Assembly: GCA_037783415.1 (NCBI GenBank)
Contig: JAZGTN010000064.1
Coordinates: 992,001 to 1,056,000 of the forward strand
Length of the DNA: 64,000 bases
Direction of reading: 5' to 3'
Origin: Leptasterias polaris
Taxonomy: Eukaryota; Echinodermata; Asteroidea; Forcipulatida; Asteriidae
Shown here: positions 1 to 10,705 of the stretch, one piece after another
Position numbering within the stretch: the stretch's first letter is position 1
Layout: each line of letters starts with the position of its first letter
Program-made: the position numbers and the translations under genes
The notes under the pieces: model-generated
Told to the model about the DNA's origin: nothing
Database searches by the model: none
The model's input: the letters and a program-made list of their open reading frames with translations, nothing else

Positions 1-2
1 AC

Positions 3-117
3 TACGTGGACTTCATGAAGAAGATTTTTAGCAATGGTCACGCGGAACAAGCTCCTCCACTCCAGCCAGGCCAAGAATGTTGGTATCTACCAAGTTTCGG
101 TGTGTATCACCTTAAGA
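3..117 (+). pseudogene. BEL/Pao retrotransposon pol fragment, start of reverse transcriptase
   Basis: One open frame from base 3 reads as the stretch just before the reverse transcriptase core of BEL/Pao polyproteins: an aromatic YVDFMKK start, then a segment containing ECWYLPSFGVYH, which is typical of this superfamily. The frame stops matching at about 117, where LINE-derived sequence begins, and the match resumes at about 681 (QIR.VFDSS). It is the left-hand piece of the same element as 681-3127 and 6051-6562; the upstream gag and protease parts would lie outside the window. This is a recognition by motif, not by search. Confidence 0.75.
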
Positions 118-162
118 ATGTATGAAAGTACATCTAGAAAAATTAAAATTATTTATTTATTT

Positions 163-672
163 TTAAAACTCTGGTTGGCAGACGTGGCATCTCAGCAAAA
201 TTGTCCACCCCTTAAAGGAAAGCTCGACCACCCCAGACCTCAGTGAATCAGGTAGTTCCTCCCAATAACGAGCAAAGACATTCACTGAAGAGCAGTGAAG
301 TCTCTGCGTACGAGCTCTGAGGTGGTCAAACCTAACAGTCTCAGTGTGCCGACCATTTACTGAGATAACACGCCTGACCACATCACACTGAATAAAACCA
401 TACAAAACTTTTGTTACATAACTTAACAATAAAAACTTTCTCCTGGAGCTAAGAGAAGACCAGTTAAGGAGTTTAAGACGGCTTTCATAATTCATTTCCA
501 TCCTTCTCTGCCCAAGTATCATTCTGGTGGCACGCCGCTGAACTTTTTCAATTTTGTTAATATGATTTATAGTGTAAAGATGCCACACTGGTTGGCCATA
601 CTCTAGAATGGGCAATACAATAGCCTTGTAAAGGGCAAGTTTAGCTTTTTGACAAAGATCTCTAGCAACACT
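163..672 (-). mobile_element. LINE 3' fragment (C-terminal part of a non-LTR reverse transcriptase)
   Basis: On the minus strand an open frame from about 672 to the stop at 163-165 encodes the C-terminal region of a non-LTR retrotransposon ORF2. It begins with an ALYKAIVLPILEYGQPVW motif followed by KIEKVQRRATRMIL, the hallmark downstream of the RT palm and thumb in CR1/L2/jockey-type elements. The fragment is 5'-truncated, as is usual for target-primed insertion. It interrupts the BEL/Pao frame between about 117 and 681. An A/T-rich stretch follows the stop (121-165). I could not define a target-site duplication. The clade is uncertain. Confidence 0.75.
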
Positions 673-680
673 AAATCAGG

Positions 681-1830
681 GTCAAATCAGGATCGTGTTT
701 GACTCCAGCTCCCAACATGACAACGTATCCCTGAATAAACGTACTACTTAGAGGTCCAGATCTCAACAACAGCCTGTTTGGTGTCCTCATCCGCTTTAGG
801 TCTGAACCCATAGCCATTCTTGCCGACATCCAACAGATGTGTCATAGCTTTCTCGACAAGGAAAGACACAGGGATTACCTCCGCTTCCTTTGGTTCGACA
901 ACCACAACCTTGATGGAGAAGTTTGCGACTTTCGCATGAGGGTCCATATTTTTGGCAACAGCCCGTCACCAGCTGTAGCAATCTATGGGCTCAAGAGAAC
1001 TGCCGCAGAGGGACAAGAGGAGTACGAGGTGATGAAGCAACACTTTTCATCGACCGTCACTTCTACGTCGATGATTGGCTAAAATCATTTTTCATTGTAG
1101 ACGAAGCCGTCAAGGTCCTTGACAAAACGCAAAACATGCTGGCTCAGTCCAATCTTCGTCATGAAAGCATTCCCAAGAAAAGACCTTGCCAAAGGGCTTC
1201 AGAACCTAGACCTCGGACAAGACTCCCCTCCAGTGCTGCGAAGCTTGGGGCTTCAGTGGGATTTGTCTTCAGACATTTTCACATTCCAAGTGACAATCAG
1301 CAACAAGCCATTCACTAGACGCTGGGTATTGTTCACCATCAACAGCTTATTTGATCCCTCGGATTTGCCGCACCAGTAAGCATCCAGGGCCGCTCCATCC
1401 TCAGAGACCTCAACCGTGATTCTTGTGACTGGGACACACCACTTTCCAAAGAGAAGTACGGAGAATGGATGAGATGGAAAGACTCCCTCCAAGATCTCCA
1501 AGAGCTGAAGATCTCGAGGATGTACACTGCTCTCCCACTCTCTCATGCCCAGAAACGAGAGTTATACCTCTTCTGTGATGCGTCAACCAAAGCAATTGGT
1601 GCTGTTGCCTACCTCAGAGTCACAGATGCCGAAGGACATTGTGAAGTAGGATTCATCTGTGGAAAGGCGAAGCTTGCTCCAATGCCTGAACCCACGATCC
1701 CCCGTCTACTTGGGGCATCTGTCATGGCTGTGGAAATTGCAGAAGTAGTCCAAGACGAAATATATGTGCAGCTAGACGCAGTCAAGTTTTTTTACTGACA
1801 GCAAAGTGGTGCTTGGGTATATCTGCAATG
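681..1830 (+). pseudogene. BEL/Pao pol: reverse transcriptase and RNase H region, frameshifted
   Basis: This continues the BEL/Pao polyprotein after the LINE insertion. Visible landmarks are QIR.VFDSS (about 685), a GPDLNN-like segment (752), RMRVHIFGNSPSPAVA (about 938-985), the catalytic FYVDD motif (about 1060-1075) and an RNase H block starting with LYLFCDASTKAIGA (about 1565). Frames change several times: near 1045 before the YVDD motif, near 1150-1160, near 1310-1380, and at the T-run 1787-1793 where one base shifts the frame before TDSKVVLGY. The gene is therefore inactive. In the family this part copies RNA to DNA and degrades the RNA strand. Confidence 0.8.
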
Positions 1831-3127
1831 AATCCAGATGATTCTATGTTTACATCCATTAAACCGTGTCCAACGCATAAAACGATCAACCCAAGCAAGC
1901 CAGTGGAACTACGTCCAAACGGATCTTAATCCCGCTGACCATGCTACCAGGGCACTTCCTGCAGCTCAGTTGACTTCTTCATCCTGGCTCAGTGGTCCTG
2001 CGTTCCTCTGTGATGCCAGGCACAGTCGCCAAGGTGATGAGACCTTCAGCTTAGTTGACCCTGAAAGTGACGCAGAAGTGAGACCCCAAGTGACCGGACC
2101 CCAAGTGACCAGCTGTGCAACTGTTGTGTCAGGCGTGACTCTGGGCAGTGAGCGCTTCAAACGTTTCGCTACTTATAGGTCTCTTCAGACTTCCATTTCG
2201 AGACTCACGCACATTGCTGACTCCTATTCTCTGAGAGATGAAAGCGGCCCTTGTCATGGATGGCACCTGTGTAAAGAACACCTAAAGCCGAGCCAACTGA
2301 ATCAAGCCAATGCAACAATTCTCTCTTCTGTACAGACGGAGGCCTTTGCAGATGAAGTCAGATGTCTTAAAGGTGGTCAGTCTGTTCCCAAGTCCAGCCC
2401 TCTTCACAAGTTCCGACCTTTCTCGACAAAGACGGCCTTCTCAGGGTTGGTGGTCGGTTGGAGAAGGCCAATCTCTCTACTGATGAAGCACACCCCTTTC
2501 CTTGGGAAATGCCATGTCACTACGCTTCTCATCAGACACTTCCATGAGGGCATACGCCATCAGGGCAGACACTTCACTGAAGGTGCGGTGAGAGCAGCTG
2601 GTTTCTGGGTCCTTGGCGGCAAGCAAGTTATCAGCAGTATGATCTACCACTGTGTTGCCTGTTGCAGACTGCGAGGCAAGCAACAAGAGCAGATTATGGC
2701 AGACTTACCTGCAGATCGCCTGAGCATCGACCCACCCTAGATGTGTTCTGTCCATGGTCTGTCACGGCTCGTAAAACTAGAGGAGGCCAAGCTAACAACA
2801 AACGTTGGGCTGAAATCTTTACATGCATGGCTACACGCGGTGTACACATCGAAGTGATCGAGTCTATGAATACCTCTAGCTTCGTGAACGCCCTCAGACG
2901 CTTCTTTGCCATGAGAGAACCTGCGAAGTTGTTGAGGTCTGATTGTGGTACTAACTTTATAGGAGCCTGTAAAGAGCTTGGTATCAACTCATCAGGACGT
3001 CAGAAGGAACAGGTTGAGCGTATACTTGCTGATAACGAGTGTGCGTGGCAATTCAACCCTCCTGGGTAGCTGGGAAAGGATGATTGGCATTGCTCGCCGC
3101 ATTCTCGATGCCATGCTGCTCCAGCTG
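1831..3127 (+). pseudogene. BEL/Pao pol: integrase region, frameshifted
   Basis: A frame opening at 1838 carries the connection domain (DLNPADHATR at about 1925), then an H2C2 zinc-binding integrase N-terminal domain (HFHEGIRHQG and CVAC spacing, about 2530-2670). A frame change near 2700 leads into the integrase core: VTARKTRGGQANNKRWA, TCMATRGVHIEVIE, and LRSDCGTNF at about 2935-2960, which holds the second catalytic Asp. A further frame change near 3060 leads to GSWERMIGIARRILDA. The frame is then cut at 3127 by the hAT-like insertion and resumes at 6051-6059 in the same phase, so that insertion is younger than the BEL/Pao copy. Confidence 0.82.
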
Positions 3128-3137
3128 CAGTGTTGTA

Positions 3138-3300
3138 TGACTCGAGTCCAGGACTCGGACTCGAGTCCGTCTCGAGTCACAATTTCGGTGACTCGGACTT
3201 GACTCGAGTCACGTCTGCAAAAGACTCGGACTCGGACTCGGACTCGACTATCATGACTCGGACTTGTCCCCGAGGACTCGTGACTCGAGTCACGTATTTT
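3138..3300. repeat. Subterminal CTCGGACT/CTCGAGTC tandem repeat, left end of hAT-like element
   Basis: Short units such as GACTCGAGTC, GACTCGGACTCG and GTGACTCG are reiterated with small variations. The same vocabulary recurs at the right end (5905-6040). Many units are themselves near-palindromic. In hAT elements, subterminal repeats are transposase binding sites, so these may be such sites; that is inference. Confidence 0.8.
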
Positions 3301-5192
3301 CACAAACAAAACTTTTTTTAAATAATAAAAACAATTCCGATGATCCGATCGTCATTCCCGGAGTGCACATGGAGTTAACGTCTAGCACAATAAATAAGTA
3401 CGCTGTCGTATGGTGTTGCAAGAAAATATGGAACTGTATTAATGAGGTAATATCAAAGAAGAAACCTACTTTGCCAAACACAGTTCACCATGATGGTAAA
3501 AAATGTGACAAGCCAAACGATATTGCAAATGTCTATAATGAATATTTTATTAACTGCGCAAAGAAAGTGACCGAGAAGCTACCAGAGCAAAACAGTATCG
3601 GTACATCAAACGAGAATGATAGCGTTCAAAATACCTTTGAAATTCAAACTGTTCCGAAATTTTTTGTGGCTGATGTTATAAACAATATGAGTGTAAATAA
3701 GGCTACTGGTGACGACGATGTCAGTTGTCGCCTGCTAAAAAATGCTCTGCCAGCTATTCTCGGGTCATTAACTAAACTGGTTAACCGGTCTTTCCAATGC
3801 GGCGTGGTACCTCTAATTATGAAAAGTGCAAAGGTCATACCGATATACAAAACTGGGGAAAAGTCTGAAGTAGGCAATTACCGACCAATCTCTATCCTCC
3901 CAGTTATCAGTAAAATTTTGGGAAAAGCTGTCTATGATCAGCTATATGCATATATTAATGTCAATGAACTTATGCATGCTAATCAATCCGGCTTTCGACC
4001 TTTGCACTCTACAACAACCATTTTAGCTAAACTTGTCAATCAATGGAGCAGTAATATTGAAAACGGTCAACTTAATGGAGTGGCTTTTATTGACTTAAGG
4101 AAGGCATTTGATACAATTGACCATAATATTCTTCTCATAAAATTGAAAGCACTTGGTTGTTCAAATCGTACACTGAATTGGTTCTCCAGCTACTTGTCAG
4201 ACCGGACTCAAAGGGTCTGTTTTAAAAAGGTTTTATCTAATCGATTAAAGGTTGTTAGCGGAGTTCCACAAGGCTCAATTCTAGGTCCGCTATTATTCTC
4301 TATATATGTGAATTCCATGCCGTCTGCAGTTACTGATGGTATAGTGGACATGTTTGCCGATGACACTACTGTTACTGTCAGCGGAAAAACGGCGAATGAA
4401 GTTGCAAACAAATTATCTGTTGCGACAGACCAAATAAGCAGGTGGTTAGAGAATAATAGACTTGTGCTAAATTTTGATAAAACCAATGTTATGATCATAG
4501 GGACAAAGGTAAAATTGAAGAATTCGAACGAAATTACAGTATCAGTTAACCAGTGTTTAATTAAACGGGTCAAGAGTACCAAATGCCTTGGAGTCATAAT
4601 TGACGAAGAGTTAAAATGGACTGACCATGTCGACCATGTTGTCAAAACGTTACGGACAAAACTTGCAATCTTGAGACGCGTAAAACCATGTATCCCATTT
4701 AATGTATTAAAAACAATGTATAATGCTTTCGTTTTACCACACTTCGACTATTGCTCACAAATATGGTCGGATAGGTATCAGATGCACAATAACAAATTAA
4801 TTAAGTTACAGAAGTATGCAGCCCGTTTAATCTTGTCTAAGGGTTTTGACACTCCATCAAGTGAACTTTTTAAAGAATTAGGATGGTTGCCATTACATGA
4901 ACGATTTTTTTACTTAAATGCAGTTTTTATGTTTAAATGTACTCGTGGACTTGCGCCGTCGTATTTAACCAAAAATGTAACACAACTTTCTGATGCACAC
5001 AGTTACAATACTAGAGGAGCTACTGCTAATAATTTGTTAATCCCAAAGTACAAAACGGAGTGCTACAAACATAGTCCGATCATTAATTGCACCACAATAT
5101 GGAATACCCTAAGTACTGAAATTCGTTCGGCGCCATCTCTATCTCATTTTAAATCACTTCTGAAATCAAGTCTTTTGGCTTCTGCCTTTTAA
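3264..5192 (+). CDS. LINE ORF2 fragment: reverse transcriptase, uninterrupted
   Basis: This is a 642-codon open frame. The first 25-45 codons read through hAT repeat sequence and are not LINE-derived, so the ATG at 3264 is only the first in frame and not a true start. Recognisable RT blocks in order: a fingers motif NYRPISILP (about residue 205), FIDLRKAFDTIDH (palm A, about 275), SGVPQGSILGPLLF (palm B, about 330), the catalytic FADDT (about 367), and a C-terminal FDYCSQIW...LQKYAARLIL region. The frame is intact to the stop, which suggests a fairly recent insertion. The endonuclease and ORF1 are missing, so it cannot be autonomous. Confidence 0.82.
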   Translation: MSPRTRDSSHVFSQTKLFLNNKNNSDDPIVIPGVHMELTSSTINKYAVVWCCKKIWNCINEVISKKKPTLPNTVHHDGKKCDKPNDIANVYNEYFINCAKKVTEKLPEQNSIGTSNENDSVQNTFEIQTVPKFFVADVINNMSVNKATGDDDVSCRLLKNALPAILGSLTKLVNRSFQCGVVPLIMKSAKVIPIYKTGEKSEVGNYRPISILPVISKILGKAVYDQLYAYINVNELMHANQSGFRPLHSTTTILAKLVNQWSSNIENGQLNGVAFIDLRKAFDTIDHNILLIKLKALGCSNRTLNWFSSYLSDRTQRVCFKKVLSNRLKVVSGVPQGSILGPLLFSIYVNSMPSAVTDGIVDMFADDTTVTVSGKTANEVANKLSVATDQISRWLENNRLVLNFDKTNVMIIGTKVKLKNSNEITVSVNQCLIKRVKSTKCLGVIIDEELKWTDHVDHVVKTLRTKLAILRRVKPCIPFNVLKTMYNAFVLPHFDYCSQIWSDRYQMHNNKLIKLQKYAARLILSKGFDTPSSELFKELGWLPLHERFFYLNAVFMFKCTRGLAPSYLTKNVTQLSDAHSYNTRGATANNLLIPKYKTECYKHSPIINCTTIWNTLSTEIRSAPSLSHFKSLLKSSLLASAF

Positions 5193-5298
5193 TTATTTTA
5201 TCTCTCGCTTTTTATTTTCATTTGTATAAACCCACCCATTTTTATTTATATAATTGTATTTGTATTATTTTAACTATTCCACTATTTAATTTTTTTAT

Positions 5299-5330
<32 letters not shown>

Positions 5331-5427
5331 TTTTTTTATATTCCCCAGGGCCCCATGGAAGACCACAAGTTTATGTGAATGGGTCTCCCTGGTAAAACAA
5401 AGATAATAATAATAATAATAATAAATA
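3330..5427 (+). mobile_element. 5'-truncated CR1/L2-like LINE nested in the hAT-like element
   Basis: The element contains ORF2 from just upstream of the RT domain to its stop codon at 5190-5192. A 3' UTR follows with an AT-rich tract, a T-run (5311-5338), and a terminal segment ending GGTAAAACAAAG followed by (ATA)n at about 5402-5427. A simple-repeat tail of this type is characteristic of CR1/L2-group LINEs, and it marks the intact 3' end. The 5' boundary is uncertain (about 3310-3400). No endonuclease domain is present, so the copy is truncated. Confidence 0.8.
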
Positions 5428-5904
5428 GTGTTCGTGATTATTGTGTAGATGGCCATCTACGTACAGCGCGTGTATGTTCGATTCGTATGTTCAATACGCA
5501 TATTAACACTGGGATCACGACACCAGTATTATGCTGGTATTCTGTCAACGTTAACACCATAGCCACTGCTTGTGCTTGATGCATATTACCAGGGAAATGG
5601 CATGTCTGGTACCTGTAAAACACAACCTGCATATTGCACTGCGATGGCTGTGTGTTGTTTGCACCAGTTTCTACACATGGTCGACACACACACACGACGT
5701 CAAGTTTGGTCACGTCACAAGTAAAAAGTAGTACAACATTTTTTCAGTCATGGCATATCTGCCGTTCGCCCCGTATTGTTTCTTTTGGTTATACCAACTT
5801 TAACAAAAACTTTGTTTAAAATAAATGTGTTTTATTTTGTCATTATTTGGTCATTATTTTGTCATTATTTGGTTTTATTTGGTTTGCAATCAATATTTAA
5901 ACAA

Positions 5905-6040
5905 GTGACTCGTGACTCGGACTCGGACTCGGACCAAGTGACTCGTGACTCGGACTCGGACCAAGTGACTCGGGACTCGGACTCGGACTCGACCCAAGTG
6001 ACTTGAGACTCGGACTCGGACTCGACACAGGTGACACGAC
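5905..6040. repeat. Subterminal GTGACTCGGACTCG tandem repeat, right end of hAT-like element
   Basis: Four imperfect copies of a unit of about 30-36 bases, each GTGACTCG(T/G)GACTCGGACTCGG plus CCAA or ACC, lie immediately inside the right terminus. They mirror the left subterminal array and so help define this as one transposon. Confidence 0.82.
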
Positions 6041-6050
6041 TACAACACTG

Positions 6051-6562
6051 TCCAGCTGGGACCAGGCACCCTCACTCACGAAGTGCTGACTACGCTTATG
6101 GCAGAGGTGACTGCGATCATAAATGCAAGGCCACTTTGCCCAGTCTCTACGAACCCTGACCACTCCGTCATTCTGACCCCAGTAACGCTCCTTACTCAGA
6201 AGGTTGGGTCACCCTCCATCACTCCTGCTGGATTTGACGAAAAAGATCTCCTCAGATGTCAGTGGCGGCGTGTTCAGAGATTAGCAGACATGTTCTGGAA
6301 AAGTTGGAAGTTAGAATATGTCAACAGTCTTCAGACGCGTAGCAAGTGGGCAACCGAGAAACCTAACCTACGAGAAGGGGACGTCGTCCTTCTGAAAGAC
6401 TCTCAATCCAAGAGGAATGACTGGCCCACAGGATTAATCACGAGGACTTTTCCTGGCGAAGACGGCAAGGTCAGGAAGATAATATGCCATCATTCTGTGA
6501 CCATGGTGGATGTTCGGGGAATAAATCAGATTCCGCAGAGGGACATTTCCCCTGATTTTTGA
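6051..6562 (+). pseudogene. BEL/Pao pol C-terminal region (after integrase core)
   Basis: The frame continues from 3127 across the transposon insertion in the same phase. It encodes EVTAIINARPLCPVS (about 6100), then a C-terminal domain with VLLTQK, WRRVQRLADMFWKSW (about 6265-6310) and LREGDVVLLKD (about 6370-6400). This is the small domain commonly found at the end of BEL/Pao polyproteins. It ends with TGA at 6560-6562. The run of G at about 6571-6591 lies where the polypurine tract and 3' LTR would be expected. I could not delimit an LTR. Confidence 0.8.
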
Positions 6563-6570
6563 TGCAGGGT

Positions 6571-6591
6571 GGGGGGGGGGGGGGGGGGGGT
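6571..6591. repeat. Poly(G) tract
   Basis: About 21 consecutive G residues lie 8 bases after the BEL/Pao stop codon. It may be an expanded polypurine tract, the site that primes plus-strand synthesis in LTR retroelements, or a simple homopolymer expansion. Confidence 0.7.
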
Positions 6592-7668
6592 TGCTCGTTT
6601 TGATCGTTGACAACACTCGATCCAATTTTGAGCAAATAATGATTTGCAGCACACATTTTACAGATGACTGCATGTATAGGAATGATTCGTCCCAGCCCAG
6701 CTAGCTGCAATAATTTGGGTATCAGTGTGTCATTTTTAGCCACCTGTGCACCTGTTTCAGAACAGGTGAAACTCAACTGTCTATCCTGTAAAAAACAACT
6801 GTATTCATTAAAGCCATTTATTTATTTATTTTTTTGAGTTGACTTGAAGCCAAACCTATTTGAAGCAACTCCTTTTTGACAATACTGTTGACAGCAAAGT
6901 TTAAGATTGCGACCAGTGTGTTTCTGGCTTCGGAAAGCTCTGCTCTGTTATTGCCATCTCTCTTTGAACTGCTCAACCGCACAATGGGCAAGTTTGTCAA
7001 CTCCCACATCTTTTTGTTCACCATTTTCAACCAGCCAATATTCTTCAAACATAGACCATTTGATGTGCCACAGAGCCTTGTAGGTCAGTTCGACGCCTTT
7101 AACGGTGCGGTATAGGCTTTGCTTAATCATGGGCTCAGACACCTGCCTCTGTCCACAGGTCATCAAGCCCAGCACTTTCCATGTGTTGGTCAATAATCTA
7201 CAAATTAACCCTGGTTCAAGCGGCTGGTCTCAAGCCGTAGAACAATTTTTCTAATTTTGTTAATTAAAACACCCTTTTTTTTTTTTTTTCGCTGAACTTA
7301 ATTTTCATCCAACCCTGAACACCCCTTAACAAAGTGGCTGAACCGATTTTGCCCTAGAGGTCGTTCACCGGGTAGGCCAGCTGTCACAAAGTGGGTCTGC
7401 GCCAAGGCGGCAATTCCCTTGTATACAAAAATTGCCGCCATAGTATGAACACATGCTCTTTGTCATCTGTCTGTGAATGGAAACCAGAGCTGTTTGTTTA
7501 CAATCCTGACCCAGAAATACCCTCAGGGTATATATAGTTGACCTGGCTACTGTTTCTTTTTTACCCTGTGGCTGTTTCATGTGTCAATTTCACTAATTAC
7601 ATAATATGTCTACCGCGTGAGCACATCCGTTCCACGGGGCAAATCACAAAAAATCCGCTTCTCGCAGG
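6592..7668. other. Unassigned sequence between BEL/Pao and DIRS elements
   Basis: This could include a BEL/Pao 3' LTR, but no second copy is in the window for comparison. On the minus strand, 7193-6948 and an overlapping frame 7048-6818 could be two frames of one decayed coding fragment (AHCAVEQFKERW joined to SKRDGNNRAELSEA). I do not recognise a family. A T-run lies at 7272-7289. Confidence 0.35.
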
Positions 7669-7697
7669 TTAAACGAATGAAGTGAAGTTTGATTATG

Positions 7698-7842
7698 ATT
7701 CAACCAAGCCATTACCGTAATGAGGAGTCACGTGAGATTGTTTTGTTTAGTAGCTAGAGGTATGCCACATTTGAAAGAAAAGAATGCAATTCTCGCCTGT
7801 GTGCCCCTATAAATGGGCCGTCCACAGGCGTGCTCACCAGTG
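7698..7842. repeat. DIRS inverted terminal repeat (3' side)
   Basis: This matches the reverse complement of 15817-15954 over about 138-145 bases with few differences. Shared blocks include AAGCCATTACCGTAATGAGG, TAGTAGCTAGAGGTATGCC and CCTATAAATGGGCCGTCC. The copy carries an outer extension (7669-7697) not present at the other end, as described for DIRS1. Confidence 0.88.
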
Positions 7843-7943
7843 GTTTAAAGTATGAAACAAAAATTAGTTTACACTGTTCCCACACAAAGGGTGGGTGAGC
7901 ATGACGATGTGAGCGAAAAACGTGCTTAGGCACAAAGGGTGGG

Positions 7944-8012
7944 AGTCACGTGACTCCTCATTACGTTAATGGCTTGGTAGAATCATAATCAAACTTCACT
8001 TCATTCGTTTAA
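7944..8012. repeat. DIRS internal complementary region
   Basis: This 69-base stretch is the near-exact reverse complement of the outer left end, 7669-7736 (shared TTAAACGAATGAAGTGAAG and GTAATGAGGAGTCACGTGA). In DIRS elements the internal complementary region templates completion of the ends during circle formation. A more diverged partial copy of the same end follows at about 8020-8063. Confidence 0.85.
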
Positions 8013-8370
8013 TTTGTAGATTCTACCTCACCATTACCTCCATTCCGACTCACGTGAGATTTTAAAGCGGGACAGTGTAAAGCCAAAAGTAAGTCCCATA
8101 ACGCAGTTGATGCACATATACAAGTGTAAAAACCTACAGATCTTGTATTCTGATGTACAAGGTAATTTATTCTTGCATTCTTCATATAAGGCTTCATTAA
8201 ATCATAAATACAAAGCAAGACTAATCTGTCTTGTTTGACAAAATATACAGTACAAATTAATGGCCAAAATGGCCCTTCACTTCAGTTCAGCATAATTAGC
8301 ACTAAAAAGTGCTGTTCAATTTCACACTGATAAATAAACTAGACTTTCTTGGCCTTCTTTAAAGAAATAA

Positions 8371-9530
8371 TCATTTGTTAGTTGAGACCGCCTGAGAAAA
8401 ACGACATTGTACTTCTTCTGAAAATAAAACACTTTCACTTCTGTTATAGAATCTAGCGAAGGTTGTTGAGTTTGTCCAACCTGCTGTCTTCAGAATTAAG
8501 TTAATTGGTATCCCTTTGTTTACTGCTGCTGAGGTTGAAGCAGCTCTAAAGCTGTGAGCTTTAAACTCTGATACATCTACCCCAGCCTCAGTAAGAGACC
8601 GTTTTAACCAACGGGAAATGGTGGCAGTGCATATCTCTTTATGCGGCACCGTATAACTTAAAAATAATTTAGAATTACAACCTCTAAAAACTTTTGTTTT
8701 TCTCAAAATATTCTAAGAGGGTTCGAATAACACATATACTTTTATCATGTGGATATGCCGACAGTACCACCTGTGGTTGAGGTTTGCCTGGTTTAGACGT
8801 TTTAATCAGGCCAGTTATTTTAATACAAACTTGTTTGTTTCTGACTTTCATGTTATAAATATCAAACAGATTTAATGTCTGAGCACGTTGGCCGGTTGTG
8901 AGTGCACACAAACAAAGGAGTTTGTATAAAGTTAACTGTTTCAATGTAATGGACTGTAATGGCTCCAACCCGCTGACATAGCGGAGCAAAATCCCGACAT
9001 CCCAAGTGTATGGGTATAACGAAGAATTTGAGGTCTTAGGTTAAATACACCTCGCATAAAGCGAATAACCAAAGGATGGCTGCCAAACTTAGTTTTATTA
9101 TCAGATGTTAACCAAAGCAATGATTACAGCGCAGATCGGGCTGTATTTACGGTGATATAATTTGGCCCAGTGTGAACTAACTGGGTAAGGAAGTCTAATG
9201 CAAATGTTACAGTCGCATGAACTGGATCGACTGTCCGTTCAGTGCAGAAGCGTAACCATTATTTGTCAATTGATGATGCGTACTGTATCTTGGTGCTTGA
9301 TCTCCATGAATGTAGGATAATGTCAATAGTTTTGCTCGAAAATCCCCTTGTTTGGAATGATCGTTTGATAAGAGAGCTGCACACATTGTCATTTGGCTCT
9401 TTAGTGGATGCTGATACTGTGAAGCATGTGGTAGGCTCAGCAACCCGGAAGTCTTTGGTAGTACTAATGGCTGTGCTATCAACAGACGCAGCATTCTGGG
9501 AAACCAGTGTTGGGTTTGTCACAATGGAAA
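8371..9530 (-). pseudogene. DIRS tyrosine recombinase (integrase), frameshifted
   Basis: Read 9530 to 8371. The C-terminal catalytic region shows the tyrosine recombinase residues: an Arg in TTGQRAQTL (about 8900), HSFRAASTS (the H..R pair, about 8540), a Trp in TAGWTNS, and the nucleophile Tyr in FARFYNR (about 8450). HxFRA with SAA.NKG is typical of the DIRS branch. Two frames overlap at 8684-8706, so a frameshift splits the catalytic domain, and the N-terminal half (8990-9530) is broken in several frames. The protein would have integrated the circular cDNA. Confidence 0.8.
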
Positions 9531-9559
9531 TACATGTATAAGTATCCCCATGGATTTTC

Positions 9560-9771
9560 TATAGTACCCTGTCAATGACAACAAAAGGTGGAAAAGCATA
9601 AAAAACTTCATTTGTCCAAGAAATTGTAAAGGCATCGCATACACTTGCCTCTGGGTCACGGAGCCACGAAACAAACGGCTTAAGTTGGTAATTTGCTCTA
9701 GATGCAAATAGATCAATACTCGGTGTGATGCCCATTGTTAATATGATTTGACGAAAAACATTGGCATCTAA
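9560..9771 (-). pseudogene. DIRS pol segment downstream of RNase H
   Basis: The minus strand reads ANVFRQIILTMG, then SIDLFASRANYQ, then DAFTISWTNEVFYAFPP, a stretch well conserved downstream of RNase H in DIRS pol proteins. Its upstream neighbour in the same protein is at 10706 and above. The 934-bp insertion between them is flanked by a duplicated GCATCTAA. Confidence 0.75.
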
Positions 9772-10705
9772 CAGGGGCGGGGGGCGGAAGGGGTGTTGCG
9801 CAATCATTTGCAATCGCTGTTTGGGTATACTCCATTTTAAAAATAGGTGATGACCATTAAAAAACAAAAATAAATCCATGTATACCGTTAATATTCTCTC
9901 TTTAACAGCACCGAAAACACAACGGTGTATATTGTAAGAGCCTTTTCAATTGATGAGATGCTTATAGTTTTAAATAAAATGCGTAAAAATATAACCCAAA
10001 ATTTTCCGTTGGTTTATTGCAGCGGCTAACGTGTATGAATGGGTCCAGGTGGGAATTTCATTACAAAACGTCTCCCCTAAAATGGCTGCAAATATCGACA
10101 TAATGTGAAAAAAAAAAATCGTTCATCCTCTGATTGTTTTTGCTGAACGTAATATTTAAGGATAGATCTTTAATTCCAGAAAGTTTAAACAAAATCCCTC
10201 TGTACATCCTCTAGATATTTGACGATTTAAAAAATTTTTTTTTGAAATTGTTTCTTCTAATACTTAGTTGCGTTCAAACGATCTCTGTTGACGGACGGGA
10301 ATATTTACCGCAGGTAATTTTAATTCTGAGGCAACATACACATCTTAAACAGATATGTTATACATGTCAATTACGTTAAATATATGTTGTTTATTAAATT
10401 ATTAAATTACTGCAGCAGTTGGCAACGCAATAAAATAATTTACAAATGTTTTCTGGTGAAGATTTTGTGAATTTACAACATTTGAAGATAACAATACCCT
10501 CTGATAAAATGGACTCGTCCAGGCAGTCTCAACGGCACGCAGCGGAGAGCAACCGTAATTCAAATAGTGTATACTGTGCGTACACACACATCCGTTTGTA
10601 CAATGGTTTTGTATGGGGAGCTTCGACCAGTCCACGGCGCGAGGGTCGAATGAGATTATTTTCAACGTAGGTGGCGCGCTGGTGGCGCTACCCCTTCCGC
10701 CCCCC
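9772..10705. mobile_element. Non-autonomous TIR element, 934 bp, 8-bp target duplication
   Basis: Both sides carry GCATCTAA (9764-9771 and 10706-10713). The left end is CAGGGGC followed by GGGGGGCGGAAGGGGT; the right end is the reverse complement of GGGGGGCGGAAGGGGT, lacking the outer CAGGGGC. An 8-bp duplication fits the hAT superfamily. The interior is AT-rich with no coding signal on either strand. The insertion splits the DIRS pol frame cleanly. Confidence 0.75.

Larger units (their letters stand above)
3128..6050. mobile_element. hAT-like DNA transposon, non-autonomous, 2923 bp including nested LINE
   Basis: The ends are CAGTGTTGTA (3128-3137) and its exact reverse complement TACAACACTG (6041-6050). 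The element is flanked on both sides by the same 8 bases, TCCAGCTG (3120-3127 and 6051-6058). An 8-bp duplication plus a CAGTG-type terminus is the pattern of the hAT superfamily. Both subterminal regions are built from tandem CTCGGACT-type repeats. No transposase is seen; the interior is a CR1-like LINE (to about 5427) and about 0.45 kb of unrecognised sequence (5428-5900), including a perfect 16-bp palindrome GTAGATGGCCATCTAC at 5444-5459. Confidence 0.88.
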
